Positions 17,086-26,258 are shown, numbered from the stretch's first letter. The stretch is 64,000 nt of DNA from Streptomyces lunaelactis (GCF_003054555.1 NZ_CP026304.1:4960001-5024000); one strand, 5' to 3'. Made by a program: numbers and translations. Notes: generated by a model from the sequence alone, not told the origin.

Positions 17086-17214
17086 TCAGCCCTGGTTGGG
17101 GTACGGGGCGAAGGGGGCCCAGCGCCTAATCGCGAACTTGCTTCCGTCGCGCACCATTTCTGCGGTGCCGTGACAGCCCGGGTGCGCGGGGATCACGAGT
17201 GCGTTGTTGTCGGC
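17086..17214 (-). pseudogene. C-terminal remnant of a second MBL-fold hydrolase
   Basis: Forty-two codons ending in TGA (ADNNALVIPAH, then FAIRRWAPF near the end) align without gaps for most of their length with the C-terminus of the adjacent intact MBL-fold protein (ADTNALVLPAH, GIKRWAPL). No start or N-terminal part remains. This is a tandem duplicate that lost its front, or the scar of recombination between paralogues. Confidence 0.75.
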
Positions 17215-17232
17215 GTGTCGGCGCGTTGTCGC

Positions 17233-17265
17233 CCGCGGCCCCGGGGCACGGCCCCGGGGCCGCGG
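17233..17265 (-). terminator. Strong GC hairpin after the MBL-fold gene
   Basis: A perfect 15-bp inverted repeat (CCGCGGCCCCGGGGC, loop ACG) lies 19 bases past the MBL-fold stop and separates it from the remnant. Confidence 0.85.
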
Positions 17266-17283
17266 TTGTGGACCAACCGGATG

Positions 17284-18183
17284 TCAGAGTCGGCCGAGCG
17301 GGGCCCACCGCTTGATGCCGAACGAGCCCCCGCTGCGTTCCACCTCCAGCGCGCCGTGTCCCGCGAAATGGGCGGGCAGGACAAGCGCGTTGGTGTCAGC
17401 GGCCCAGCCGAGAATCTCCTGGCGGGTCTTGCGGGCGGCTTGTGCGTCCTCGCAGAAGCAGCTGTTGTGGTCCGGCTGCATGACCTGGAAGGGGGAGTGC
17501 ATCAGGTCGCCGGCGAAGACCGCGCGCTCGGAGCCGGAGGCCAGCATCACGACGCTCGATCCCGGTGTGTGGCCGGGTGCGGCCTGCAGACGCAGGTTGG
17601 CGTCGATCTGGTGGCTCGATTCCCAGAGCAGGACCTGGCCGGCGGCATGTACGGGCGCGACGCTGTCCTCGAAGACGTTCTGGTTGACCCCGCCGGCGAT
17701 CTTCGGGTTGTTGGCCGGGTTCCAGAACTCGAAGTCGGCTTTGGGCATCAGGTACGTGGCGTTGCGGAAGGTCGGCGCCCAGGACTGGCCCTCCAACCGG
17801 GTGTTCCAACCGACGTGGTCGACGTGCAGATGGGTGTTGACCACAACATCGACGTCGTCAGGGCGCACGCCGGCCCGCTCGAGATTGCCGAGGAAGTCCA
17901 GCTCCAGGTGGCCCCAGGACGGCGCGTAGGGGCGTTCCTTGTGATTGCCGACCCCGGTGTCGATCAAGACGGTCTTGCCCTCGCTGCGCAGCACCCACGT
18001 CTGCACGGCGACCTCGCAGATCCCGGTCTCGTCGTTGAGGAAGTCCGGGACGAGTACGGACCGGTGTTCGTCCCAGTCCTGCTTCGGCGAGCCCGGGAAG
18101 AAGACCTCCGGGGTCATGCCGACCGATCCGTGCATCTCCTCGACCCGGGCCACCTCGACGTCGCCGAGAGTCATGTCACTCAT
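17284..18183 (-). CDS. MBL-fold metallo-hydrolase
   Basis: A 299-residue metallo-beta-lactamase-fold enzyme. The metal site motif is NTHLHVDHVGW, with further ligands in APGHTPGS and FAGDLMHS and a final histidine in PAHFAGHG. The family includes lactonases and esterases, so the substrate cannot be told. There is no signal peptide. The start overlaps the stop of the upstream ScyD-like gene by eight bases, so the two are co-translated. Confidence 0.9.
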   Translation of the reverse strand: MSDMTLGDVEVARVEEMHGSVGMTPEVFFPGSPKQDWDEHRSVLVPDFLNDETGICEVAVQTWVLRSEGKTVLIDTGVGNHKERPYAPSWGHLELDFLGNLERAGVRPDDVDVVVNTHLHVDHVGWNTRLEGQSWAPTFRNATYLMPKADFEFWNPANNPKIAGGVNQNVFEDSVAPVHAAGQVLLWESSHQIDANLRLQAAPGHTPGSSVVMLASGSERAVFAGDLMHSPFQVMQPDHNSCFCEDAQAARKTRQEILGWAADTNALVLPAHFAGHGALEVERSGGSFGIKRWAPLGRL

Positions 18184-19192
18184 GGTGTGTGCTCCTGTAT
18201 TCGTATCGTGCAGGGCCGGGTCCTACCGGTGGCCGCGCAGGCGCGCGCAGCAGATTGGGGTCAGTGGCTGTGGTGTAGGCGGCGCTGAGCACGTAGACGT
18301 CATTGCCGCGCAGCGCGACGGAGGTGGGGTTCTGAAGTCCGTCGGTGGCGTCCAGAACGGTGGTGCTGGTGCCGTCGGGGCGGATGCGCACGACCGTGTT
18401 GGGGGCGTTGAGAGCGGCGAGGATCTCGTCACCGCGGCCGGTGAAGGCGAAATCGTCGATACCGACCATGCCCGATGCCTTGACCTGCGGCGCTCCGGCA
18501 CGGTTTCCGGAGCGGATCGCAATGCGCAGGAGGGTGCCCTGGTCGAGGTTGGTCACCCACAGCGCGCCGTCGCGTACTTTCGCGCCGTTGGCTCCGAGGA
18601 AGCCGGTCGAGGCGAGTTCGGGAGCGGTGGACCATGCGGTGGGTGTGCCGCCGGTGACGGGGACGGTCCATACGGTGCCGAGCACCGAGTCGGTGATGTA
18701 GAGCTGCTTGCTGTGCCTGTCCAGTGCCAGCCCGTTGGGCAGGCCGCCTGCGGGCAGTGCGGCGATGCGCTGCGGGGCCTGCCCGGGGCGCAACCGCCAC
18801 AGTCCCGTCAGGTCGGCCGTGCCGGTCGCGTACAGCACGTACACGGTGCCGTCCGGGGTGTGGACGATGCCGGTGGCCAGGGGGAAGCCGAGGACGGGTG
18901 TGTTGACTCCGCCGTCGGCGGGTGCGGGCAGCGTTGCCAGGATGCGCGTTGTGCCCCGGGGGGTGACGCGGGCCACCTGGCGGCCGGCGGCGAAGGTGAC
19001 GGCTGCCGTGCCGTCGGGGAGCAGGGTGATGTTCTCCGGCATCTGGCCCGTGGAGAGGTCGAAGTGGGTGGCGACCCGCACGTCTGCCAGGGGTCCTCTG
19101 GCGGGCGTCGCGTTGGCCGGAGCAGTCGCCGTGAGGGCGGCTGCGGCCACCAGAACGGCCGACATGGTCATCTTGATGCTTCGCTTGGACAT
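18176..19192 (-). CDS. Secreted ScyD/ScyE-like beta-propeller protein
   Basis: A 338-residue secreted protein. The signal peptide is at residues 1-28 (ending APANATP). Repeated beta-propeller strands follow, with NITLLPDGTAAV, GIVHTPDGTVYVL, NGLALDRHSKQLYI and SVALRGNDVYVL. These match the ScyD/ScyE family and resemble SMP-30 or NHL propellers. AAGGAAT precedes the ATG at 19192. It overlaps the MBL-fold gene downstream. The ligand is unknown, and the pairing suggests binding and cleavage of the same small molecule. Confidence 0.8.
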   Translation of the reverse strand: MSKRSIKMTMSAVLVAAAALTATAPANATPARGPLADVRVATHFDLSTGQMPENITLLPDGTAAVTFAAGRQVARVTPRGTTRILATLPAPADGGVNTPVLGFPLATGIVHTPDGTVYVLYATGTADLTGLWRLRPGQAPQRIAALPAGGLPNGLALDRHSKQLYITDSVLGTVWTVPVTGGTPTAWSTAPELASTGFLGANGAKVRDGALWVTNLDQGTLLRIAIRSGNRAGAPQVKASGMVGIDDFAFTGRGDEILAALNAPNTVVRIRPDGTSTTVLDATDGLQNPTSVALRGNDVYVLSAAYTTATDPNLLRAPARPPVGPGPARYEYRSTHHE

Positions 19193-19403
19193 GATTCCTT
19201 CACTGTTTTCGGGCATGCGGCAGCCGCGGTGCGGCGCCGTGGTCGAGGGGCGCATCAGGGGGGAGGTCGCGATCTTGCCGCCGGCGGGCGGGCATGCGAG
19301 CGCGCAGGCGGCAGGCGGCAGGCGGCAGGGGGCAGCCCGGCGGCGGGACGCCCGCGGCGGATACGCACGCCGCGGGCGCCCTCGGCCGGCGGAGGGGCTC
19401 GGG

Positions 19404-20303
19404 TCAGGTGGTGTGGGTTTCGGCGACGTGGCGCGGCTGGGTCGCTTCCTGCGGTGCGGTGGCGTGGGCGAGAAGGTTCAGGGCTGTCGCGAACGGGGAG
19501 CCGGGGTCGGCTGTAGCCACCACCAGGGACGGTCCGCTTCCTTGCGGGCTCTGTAGCGTCTGCTGGGTGACTGTCAGTGTCCCGACCAGGGGGTGGCGCA
19601 TTTCGTAGTCGGCGACATCGCAGGCCAGGATCCGGTGATCGGCCCACATCGTGGCGAACTCCGGACTGCGCATGGTCAGTTCGCCGATCAGTCCGGCCAG
19701 TAGTGGATCGTCCGGGTATCGGCCGGCCGTCAGGCGCAGGTTGCCCACCACGGCCCTGGCCTTGGCGGGCCAGTCGGTGTACAGGTCGCGGGTGTGCGCG
19801 TCAAGGAACATCAGCCTGGCCATGTTCGGCCGTTGGCCCGGGTCGTTGGGGCTGCCCGGATCGAGATGGCCTGCGAACAGCCCGTGTCCTGGCCGGTTCC
19901 AGGCCAGGACGTCGCTGCGGCGGCCAATGACGATGGCGGGTGTGGACTCGAGGGCGGCCAGCAACGCGCTGGTTGCCGGGGCGATGCGTTCGGCACGCGG
20001 CCGGCCCGCGGGTCTGCCCCGTTTCGGTGCACGGGCCAGGGCGTGCAGATGGGCTCGCTCGGACTCATCCAGTTGCAGGGCGCTCGCTATGGCGTCGAGC
20101 ACCTCGCGCGAGGCGTTGCGTGACTGGCCCTGCTCCAGGCGGGTGTAGTAGGGCGCGCTGATGCCTGCGAGCATCGCGAGCTCCTCCCGCCGCAGCCCCG
20201 GCACCCGGCGCCGCTCACCGTAGGTCCGCAGCCCGACGTCCTCGGGCCGCAGCTGGCCCCGGCGTGCCTGGAGGAAGTCGGCGAGGTGCCCGTGCTTGTT
20301 CAT
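19404..20303 (-). CDS. MmyB-like Xre-family regulator
   Basis: A 299-residue regulator. The N-terminal Xre helix-turn-helix (about residues 30-80: LRREELAMLAGIS, YYTRLEQGQSRN) is followed by the MmyB-like ligand-binding domain (about 105-280), with NMARLMFLD and EFATMWADH, a PAS-like fold that can bind fatty acids or cofactors. ATG 20303 was chosen because it begins the conserved region. The ribosome-binding site is weak. It is divergent from the SRPBCC gene, its probable target. Confidence 0.92.
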   Translation of the reverse strand: MNKHGHLADFLQARRGQLRPEDVGLRTYGERRRVPGLRREELAMLAGISAPYYTRLEQGQSRNASREVLDAIASALQLDESERAHLHALARAPKRGRPAGRPRAERIAPATSALLAALESTPAIVIGRRSDVLAWNRPGHGLFAGHLDPGSPNDPGQRPNMARLMFLDAHTRDLYTDWPAKARAVVGNLRLTAGRYPDDPLLAGLIGELTMRSPEFATMWADHRILACDVADYEMRHPLVGTLTVTQQTLQSPQGSGPSLVVATADPGSPFATALNLLAHATAPQEATQPRHVAETHTT

Positions 20304-20434
20304 GGTGCCGAGTATGCGTACCGCCGACGATCCGCGCCTGACCCCGCTGGGGTAGGGATCCGCAGGGTCTGGCTCACCTCGGCCCCGGTCTCCAGGATGG
20401 GCCGCATTCCTCTTCATCGCTTCCGGGAGAATCC

Positions 20435-20947
20435 ATGAGCACCACCACCCCCAACCCACAACACCCCCTCGCCGGGCTCGACCTGACTTCCTTCACCTTC
20501 ACCCGGCGGTGCTGGGTCGACACAACGCCGGACTCCGTCTACCGCCTCATCAGCGACGTGTCACTGATCGAGACGTGGAGCCCGAGCGCCAGCGAGGTGA
20601 GCTACGCACCGGGCGACGGTCCGTGGGTCAGCTCCTGGTTCAGCGGCCGCAACCGCCGGGACGGGCGCGAATGGGTCACCCACTCCGAGGTGGTACGGGC
20701 CGATCCGGGCGGCGCGTTCGCCTTCGTCGTCGGCGGAGCCGACCACGGCATCGTGCGCTGGGACTGGCACTTCCGCGAGCAGGGCAGGGGCAGCATCGTC
20801 CAGCAATCCTGGCGGCTGCTGCGCACCGATCCGGTCCTGGGCGACACCCGCGAGGACGTCCTTTCGCTGCGCGACCATATGGCCGACAGCACGGAGTCCA
20901 CGCTGCTCGCCCTGGCGGAGTGGATCGCCGGCGACCAAACCCACTGA
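20435..20947 (+). CDS. SRPBCC/polyketide-cyclase-like protein
   Basis: A 170-residue protein of the START/SRPBCC fold, which binds hydrophobic ligands in a deep cavity. The domain spans about residues 25-165 (TPDSVYRLISDVSLIETWSP, then AFVVGGADHGIVRWDW). GGGAGA precedes the ATG. It is divergent from the MmyB-like regulator and convergent with the ABC transporter operon. Confidence 0.85.
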   Translation: MSTTTPNPQHPLAGLDLTSFTFTRRCWVDTTPDSVYRLISDVSLIETWSPSASEVSYAPGDGPWVSSWFSGRNRRDGREWVTHSEVVRADPGGAFAFVVGGADHGIVRWDWHFREQGRGSIVQQSWRLLRTDPVLGDTREDVLSLRDHMADSTESTLLALAEWIAGDQTH

Positions 20948-20996
20948 TCCCCAGGGTCCGTCTCCGGCACACCGCCGCCGCGTCGTCGAGACTGAT

Positions 20997-22550
20997 TCAC
21001 GACGTTGCTCGGCGGCCCTCCGGGCCCCGTGAGTAGGCAGGCATCAGGGTCGTGGTGGAGCCGTGCTCCCGCATCTGGCCGGCGTCCAGGATGTGCACGG
21101 TGTCTGTGTAGGCGGCGATCAGGTGGAGTTCGTGGGAGACCATCGCGATCGTCATGGCGTGCTCGGTCCGCAGCCGGGTGAGAAGGTCCATGACCGCGGT
21201 GGCCGTGGCCGGGTCGAGGGCGGATGTGATCTCGTCGCAGAGCAGGACGTCGGGCGCGGCGGCCAGAGCGCGGGCAATGGAGACGCGCTGACGCTGACCG
21301 CCGGAGAGCTCTGCCGGGTAGCGCCCGGCGAAGTCGCCCGGAAGTTCTACCTGCTTGAGCAGCTCGGCGATCCGGCCGGGTATGTCGGTCCGGGGAAGGC
21401 CGGCGTGCAGGCGCAGGGGCCTGGCCAGGGCGGCCGCGACGGTGTGTGAGGGGTTGAGGGCGGCCAGCGGGTTCTGTGGGACGAACTGGATGCGGCGCTG
21501 GTCTTCTCGTGTGCGCCGGCGCGCTGTGTGCGCCAGTGACCGTCCGTCGAGCGTCAGGTGGCCGGTTTCCGGGGGGTGCAGTCCGGCGAGGACCCGCAGG
21601 AGTGTGGTCTTCCCCGAACCTGAGGGGCCGACGATGGCGGTGGCGGACCCGGCGGGAGCGGTGAAGTCGACGGCGTCGAGGGCCAGGTGGCTGCCGCCGC
21701 GGTGACGGAACGCGACGCTGACGGAGCGTGCCGCGAGCCCGTTCCGCTCGGTTTCGCGCGTGGCCGGAATCGGGCGGGTTGCGGGAGTTGGGGCCTTCTG
21801 GACGGGAAGGCTCCGGAATGCCGGGGAGGCCAGCTGGATGACGTCGTCGGCGTAAGACCGGACGAGGTGAGGGTCGTGGGTGGCCATGACGACTGCGAGG
21901 CCCCGTGTGGCCGCCAGGTCACGCAGCAAAGTGGCGATCTCGTCACGAAGGGCTGCGTCGAGCCCTGCGGTGGGTTCGTCCAGAAGAAGAACGTCGGGCG
22001 TGCGGGCAAGCGCGCGGGCAAAAGCGACGCGGCGTTGCTGCCCTCCGGAGAGGGCGGTGGGACGTCGCTCGGGGAGTCCGTCGTCGACGGGGAGTCGGCA
22101 TTCGCGCAGGAGGCCCAGGACGTTTGCGTCGCTGCGGTCGCGGGCCACTTCGGCCACGAGCTGACGGACCTTCATCCGTGGATTGAGCGCCGATCCGGGA
22201 TCCTGCCCAACGAAGGCGATACGTGAGCGGCGCAGATTCCGCAACTGCTCGGGGGCGAGCGTGGGGGTGTGGTGCCCAAGGACTTCGAGTGTTCCACCGG
22301 AGATGGCGGCACCGGGCGGGATGTGGCCGATCAGGGCGCGCAGCAGGGTCGTCTTGCCGGATCCGGAAGCGCCGGTGAGGGCGGTGACACGGCCTGCGTG
22401 GAAGGCGGCGGAGACGGTCTGCAGCAGGACGGGCCCATCCGGGAGGGTGATCTTGAGATCGGTGACCGTGGCGACGGGCGACGACGGGTCCTGCTGCGAG
22501 GTCTGGTCGGCCGGGACGGCTCGTGTGTCGTGATGTGCGGTGTCGCTCAT
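20997..22550 (-). CDS. Opp-type ABC transporter, fused double ATPase
   Basis: A 517-residue protein made of two ABC ATPase domains in one chain, equivalent to the OppD/OppF or CntD/CntF pair. Domain 1 (about residues 28-240) has Walker A GASGSGKTT, signature ALSGGQQRR and Walker B VLLLDEP. Domain 2 (about 270-505) has Walker A GPSGSGKTT, signature LSGGQRQR and Walker B VLLCDEI. It powers import through the two permeases encoded just upstream. The start overlaps the permease stop (ATGA). It is the last gene of an operon beginning at the iron-box-like site near 25985. Confidence 0.93.
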   Translation of the reverse strand: MSDTAHHDTRAVPADQTSQQDPSSPVATVTDLKITLPDGPVLLQTVSAAFHAGRVTALTGASGSGKTTLLRALIGHIPPGAAISGGTLEVLGHHTPTLAPEQLRNLRRSRIAFVGQDPGSALNPRMKVRQLVAEVARDRSDANVLGLLRECRLPVDDGLPERRPTALSGGQQRRVAFARALARTPDVLLLDEPTAGLDAALRDEIATLLRDLAATRGLAVVMATHDPHLVRSYADDVIQLASPAFRSLPVQKAPTPATRPIPATRETERNGLAARSVSVAFRHRGGSHLALDAVDFTAPAGSATAIVGPSGSGKTTLLRVLAGLHPPETGHLTLDGRSLAHTARRRTREDQRRIQFVPQNPLAALNPSHTVAAALARPLRLHAGLPRTDIPGRIAELLKQVELPGDFAGRYPAELSGGQRQRVSIARALAAAPDVLLCDEITSALDPATATAVMDLLTRLRTEHAMTIAMVSHELHLIAAYTDTVHILDAGQMREHGSTTTLMPAYSRGPEGRRATS

Positions 22551-23395
22551 GAGGTGGTCACCGTCCTGCGGACGAATTGGGGGGCCAGGGCCGTGGAGGC
22601 GAGGTTGACGGTGATCGCGAGGAGGGCGATGGCGAGGCTCGGGGCCACGACCGCCCAGGGGTTGAGCAGAATGCCGGGGGCGTTCTCGCGGACCATCAGG
22701 GACCAGTCGGGGTCCGGCGGCTGCGGGCCGATCTGAAGGAAGCCGGCCATCGAGATGACGTAGGTGGCTTCGACGAACCGCAGGCCGAACAGGGCCAGGA
22801 CGGTGGCGCGGAGATTGGGCAGCAGCTCGCGCAGCGCGATGTAGGTCAGGCTCTCGCCGCGAGCCATGGCTGCTTCGACGTAGCCGGAAGCGGCGAGGGG
22901 GGCCGCAGCACTGGCGACGATGCGCACGGCGTACGGGATGCCGAGGACGATCGCCGCGCAGACGACCGCCCAGCGTCCGCCGCCGGGCCAGGCCAGGGCG
23001 ATGAGCATGATTCCGAGGATGGGCGGGAGGAGGATCGCGACGTCGGCAGCCCGCTCGACGGCCCGGCCGACGGCGGGGCGCAGTACGGCGATGCAGCCCA
23101 GGAGTGTTGCCACCAGGGTGACGACGACCGCCACCAGGAAGGCGCTGCCGATCAGGGCGGTGCCGCCGTGCAGCAGGCGGCTCAGCACATCGCGGCCCAG
23201 CTGGTCGCCGCCGAGGGGGGCGCCGTCGCCCGGCGCCATATACGGGCCGGTGACGGGGGTGTCGATGGTGTGAGGGGAGAGGAAGGGCCCGCACAAGGCC
23301 AGGAGTACCAGCAGGACACCAGGGGCGATGCGAGGCAGGGCTTTTGCGCGGGCAGATGCGGGCGACCGTTTGCGGGCCGCGGTGGTGGCGCTCAT
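22547..23395 (-). CDS. Opp-type ABC transporter permease 2
   Basis: A 282-residue inner-membrane subunit of the DppC/OppC/CntC type. It has an N-terminal helix (GVLLVLLALCGPFLSPH), about five more helices and the cytoplasmic EAA loop (YVEAAMARGESLTYIALRELLPN) that contacts the ATPase. The ATG overlaps the stop of permease 1 (ATGA), and its own stop overlaps the ATPase start. Confidence 0.93.
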   Translation of the reverse strand: MSATTAARKRSPASARAKALPRIAPGVLLVLLALCGPFLSPHTIDTPVTGPYMAPGDGAPLGGDQLGRDVLSRLLHGGTALIGSAFLVAVVVTLVATLLGCIAVLRPAVGRAVERAADVAILLPPILGIMLIALAWPGGGRWAVVCAAIVLGIPYAVRIVASAAAPLAASGYVEAAMARGESLTYIALRELLPNLRATVLALFGLRFVEATYVISMAGFLQIGPQPPDPDWSLMVRENAPGILLNPWAVVAPSLAIALLAITVNLASTALAPQFVRRTVTTS

Positions 23396-24414
23396 GCGCG
23401 GGCTCCCAGGGCGCGGGCGCGGATGAGGTCCGCGGCCAGCAGAATGAGGCTGATGACGGCGCCGGCGCAGATGACGACGCCGGCGATGAGCGGGGTGTCG
23501 CGGGCGGCGACGGCGCCGGCCAGGACACTGCCGATGCCGGGGTAGTTGAAGAGGGTTTCCACCACCACGGCGCCTCCCAGGAGCATGCCGGTCGAGGTGG
23601 CGATGCCGGTGGCGATGGTCGGGACGGCTCCGGGCAGGGCGTGTCGCAGGAGAACCTGGAGGGTGGGCAGCCCGTCCAGATAGGCGGCTTCGACGTGGGG
23701 CGTTGCGGCCTGGTCGGCAAGGGCTCCGCGCACGATCCGTGTGTTCCAACCGGTCTGCGGGACGACCAGGGCGAGGACCGGCATGATCAGCATCGTCCAG
23801 GTCGCCGGGGAGCCGTCGGCGCCGGTGACGGTGACGGCGGGCAGCCAGCCTGTCCACAGCGACAGTACGAGCAGCAGCAGGACGGAAATGACGAACTCGG
23901 GTACGGCGAATGCCGCGGTGGCCGTGTGTCCGACGATCCGGTCGACGAGCCGTCCGGGGCGGGCCGCCGCCCAGCAGCCGAGAGCCAGTGACAGGACGAC
24001 CGTGATCACGAACGCACTCGCCCCCAGCAGCAGGGTGTTGGGGAAGGGGTCGGCCAGCAGCTCGGTGACGTTCTGGCCGCGGGCCGACGTGCCGAGGTCT
24101 CCGGTGGGCAGTGCGGTCATCCAGTCCCAGAACCGTTCCCACAGCGGCCGGTCCAGCCCCAGCAGATGACGTCGGGCGGCCACGTCGGCCGCGCTGTCAC
24201 CCCGCTCGGAGGATGCCGATGCCGCGTCGCCCGGCAGTACTTCGACGGCGGCGAAGACCACTGCGAGGAGCACCACCAGCATCAGCGCACGGCGGGCCAC
24301 TGCCGCTGCTGCCCTTCCGGCGAGCGCGGTGGCGCGGCGCGACGCGGTGGCCGCCCCTGCCGGAGCGGGGGCGGCCACCGTGTCGGTGTTGACCGTGGGT
24401 ATCAACGAAGCCAC
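23392..24414 (-). CDS. Opp-type ABC transporter permease 1
   Basis: A 340-residue inner-membrane subunit of the DppB/OppB/CntB type. It has an N-terminal helix at about residues 30-50 (ALMLVVLLAVVFAAVEVLPGD), the family LLGLDRPLWERF segment and an EAA loop (HVEAAYLDGLPTLQVLLRHALP). The start is taken as GTG 24414, which lies inside the last codons of the solute-binding protein gene (13-base overlap). An ATG-free N-terminus makes the exact start uncertain. Confidence 0.9.
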   Translation of the reverse strand: MASLIPTVNTDTVAAPAPAGAATASRRATALAGRAAAAVARRALMLVVLLAVVFAAVEVLPGDAASASSERGDSAADVAARRHLLGLDRPLWERFWDWMTALPTGDLGTSARGQNVTELLADPFPNTLLLGASAFVITVVLSLALGCWAAARPGRLVDRIVGHTATAAFAVPEFVISVLLLLVLSLWTGWLPAVTVTGADGSPATWTMLIMPVLALVVPQTGWNTRIVRGALADQAATPHVEAAYLDGLPTLQVLLRHALPGAVPTIATGIATSTGMLLGGAVVVETLFNYPGIGSVLAGAVAARDTPLIAGVVICAGAVISLILLAADLIRARALGARA

Positions 24415-25949
24415 ACGTTCTCGAGCTGGACCCGGCCGTAGCCGGCGAGCTTGGGCAGGTTCTGGACCTTGGACGCCGCCAGGTCGATGCCGTCGGCCAT
24501 GCCCCACAGCAGGTAGCCGGACTTGGCGAACTCGATCTGCTGGAGTTCCTTGAGAGCCGCGGCGCGTGCCGTTTCGTCGGCCGTGCCGATGACCTTGAGG
24601 TAGGAGGCGTCGAACTCCTTGTCCGCCCAGCCGGCTTCGTTCTGTCCCGCCTCGCTGACCATGGTCTTCGAGGCGAAGAAGATGACCGAGTCGTTGGTGC
24701 CCCAGTACGTTGTGTAGAAGTCGCCGTTCTTCCAGGTCTTGTCCCAGAAGGCGCCGGACTCCTGCTTGACGACCTTGATCTTGATGCCTGCCTCGCGGGC
24801 CTGGTTCGCGAAGAGCGTCGCGGACTCGGCCAGGCCGGGGATGTCCTCGGTGGTGACGAGGTCGTAGGTCTTGGACAGGTCGAACTTGGCCTCCGCGAGG
24901 AGGGACTTGGCCGTTGCCAGGTCCTTCTTGCGCTGGGGGATGTCCTTGGCCAGGTGAGGGTCTCCGGTGCCCATGATGTCGTTGGCGACCGTGCCGTAGC
25001 CGGACAGGACCTGCTTGACCATCGCGTCGCGGTCGACGACCAGGCGCATGGCCTCGCGCACGCGTACGTCGGCGAACGGTCCGCTCGCCGTGCGCATCAC
25101 GATCGGCATCGCCATGTCGTTGGGGCGACGCAGGACCTGGATGTCCTTGCGGCTCGCGGCAGTGCGGGCGGCGACCGCGCCGGCGTTGGAGGCCACGTCG
25201 ATCTGGCCGGCAAGGAGGGCGTTGGCCATGGCCTGCGGGGTTTCGAACATGGTGACCTCGATGGCATCGAGGTGCACGGCGCCGCCGTACCACTTGTCGT
25301 TCTTCACCAGGCGCGCATTGCCGCCGCGGAACCAGTCCAGCTTGAACGGGCCGGTGCCCGGCGCCTTCTCCAGGGCCTTCTCGGCGGTGCCCTTCTTCAG
25401 CACGAACGTCGTCAGGCGGGTCAGGAGCGGCAGTTCGGCGTTGGCGTAGTCGGAGACCAGGACGACGGTGTCGGTTCCCTCGGCGCGGATGTTCTCCGGC
25501 TTGATGCCCGGCAGTCGCGCGGCGCCCGAGGGGGTGTTGCGCAGGCGCTTCAGCGACCAGACGACGTCATCGGCCGTCACCGGGCTGCCGTCGTGGAAGG
25601 CCGCCCCCTTGGCGATCTTGAACTTCCAGGTCTTCAGATCGGCCGACGGCTCCCACGAAGCCGCCAGCCGGGGCTTGGTGTTGGGGTTGGCACCGGGGAT
25701 CGTGAGGGTGTCGTAGACGAGGGCCAGGATGAGGTAGTCGCTCTCGTTGGCCTGGGTGCCGTGCGGGTCGCGAGTGATGGCGCTGGCCCGGCCGAGGGCT
25801 CCGACGCGCAGTGTGCCGCCGCTCTTGGGCTTGTTGCCACCGGCCGGTGCGGTGTCGGTGTCTTCCGCCCCCGAGGAGCAGGCTGCGAGCAGTGCGGTCG
25901 CGCCTATCGCTCCGCCGGCCAGAAGCAGTTGGCGCCTGTTGATGTCCAC
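24402..25949 (-). CDS. Tat-type lipoprotein solute-binding protein (SBP_bac_5)
   Basis: A 515-residue peptide/nickel-class binding protein anchored outside the membrane. Its N-terminus has a twin arginine (NRRQLLLAGG) and lipobox LAAC. The SBP_bac_5 fold fills the rest (DPHGTQANES, then AAFHDGSPVTADDVVWSLKR, a family signature). GTG 25949 with GAGGGA upstream was chosen. It is the first gene of the importer operon, 36 bases from an iron-box-like site. The family binds oligopeptides, nickel complexes or opine metallophores. The ligand here is inferred from the divergent biosynthesis genes. Confidence 0.92.
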   Translation of the reverse strand: MDINRRQLLLAGGAIGATALLAACSSGAEDTDTAPAGGNKPKSGGTLRVGALGRASAITRDPHGTQANESDYLILALVYDTLTIPGANPNTKPRLAASWEPSADLKTWKFKIAKGAAFHDGSPVTADDVVWSLKRLRNTPSGAARLPGIKPENIRAEGTDTVVLVSDYANAELPLLTRLTTFVLKKGTAEKALEKAPGTGPFKLDWFRGGNARLVKNDKWYGGAVHLDAIEVTMFETPQAMANALLAGQIDVASNAGAVAARTAASRKDIQVLRRPNDMAMPIVMRTASGPFADVRVREAMRLVVDRDAMVKQVLSGYGTVANDIMGTGDPHLAKDIPQRKKDLATAKSLLAEAKFDLSKTYDLVTTEDIPGLAESATLFANQAREAGIKIKVVKQESGAFWDKTWKNGDFYTTYWGTNDSVIFFASKTMVSEAGQNEAGWADKEFDASYLKVIGTADETARAAALKELQQIEFAKSGYLLWGMADGIDLAASKVQNLPKLAGYGRVQLENVWLR

Positions 25950-25984
25950 GTACGTCCCTCGATCCACTGGCAACTGGGGGGTGC

Positions 25985-26003
25985 TTAGGTTTGCCTACCC
26001 TAA
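25985..26003. promoter_or_regulatory. Iron-box-like site (DmdR/IdeR type) before the importer operon
   Basis: TTAGGTTTGCCTACCCTAA closely matches the actinobacterial iron-box consensus TTAGGTTAGGCTCACCTAA. It lies 36 bases upstream of the solute-binding protein start. Repression by DmdR1 with Fe2+ is expected. Confidence 0.75.
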
Positions 26004-26074
26004 TGACCCGTAGGGCCGCAACCTGTCGCCCGCGTTGGATCACATGTCCGAATTCACCACCGGCCGTTCGTGAC

Positions 26075-26093
26075 TAAGGTTTGCCTTACCTAA
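26075..26093. promoter_or_regulatory. Iron-box-like site (DmdR/IdeR type) before the biosynthesis operon
   Basis: TAAGGTTTGCCTTACCTAA, flanked by C and G to give CTAAGG...ACCTAAG, is a second close match about 165 bases upstream of the hydroxylase start. The two boxes in one 309-base intergenic region suggest joint repression of both operons by iron. Confidence 0.75.
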
Positions 26094-26258
26094 GTTTCCT
26101 GCTACTGTTCCAGCCGTTCGCCGGATCCGCGCCGCCACGGTTGGTCCCCAACCAACCGTCAAATCCCGCCAGTTACGAAGCCTCGCCTTCGTCGCGAGAG
26201 AACTGCGCCAGTGAACCGGCATTCCCCCTGCCATCCGACTGAAACGGATTCCTTCGCC

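Noticed and set aside
15487..18288. A 933-codon open frame on the plus strand across the esterase and MBL genes
   Set aside because: No start signal or domain is seen. The opposite strand carries catalytic motifs and correct starts in two genes.
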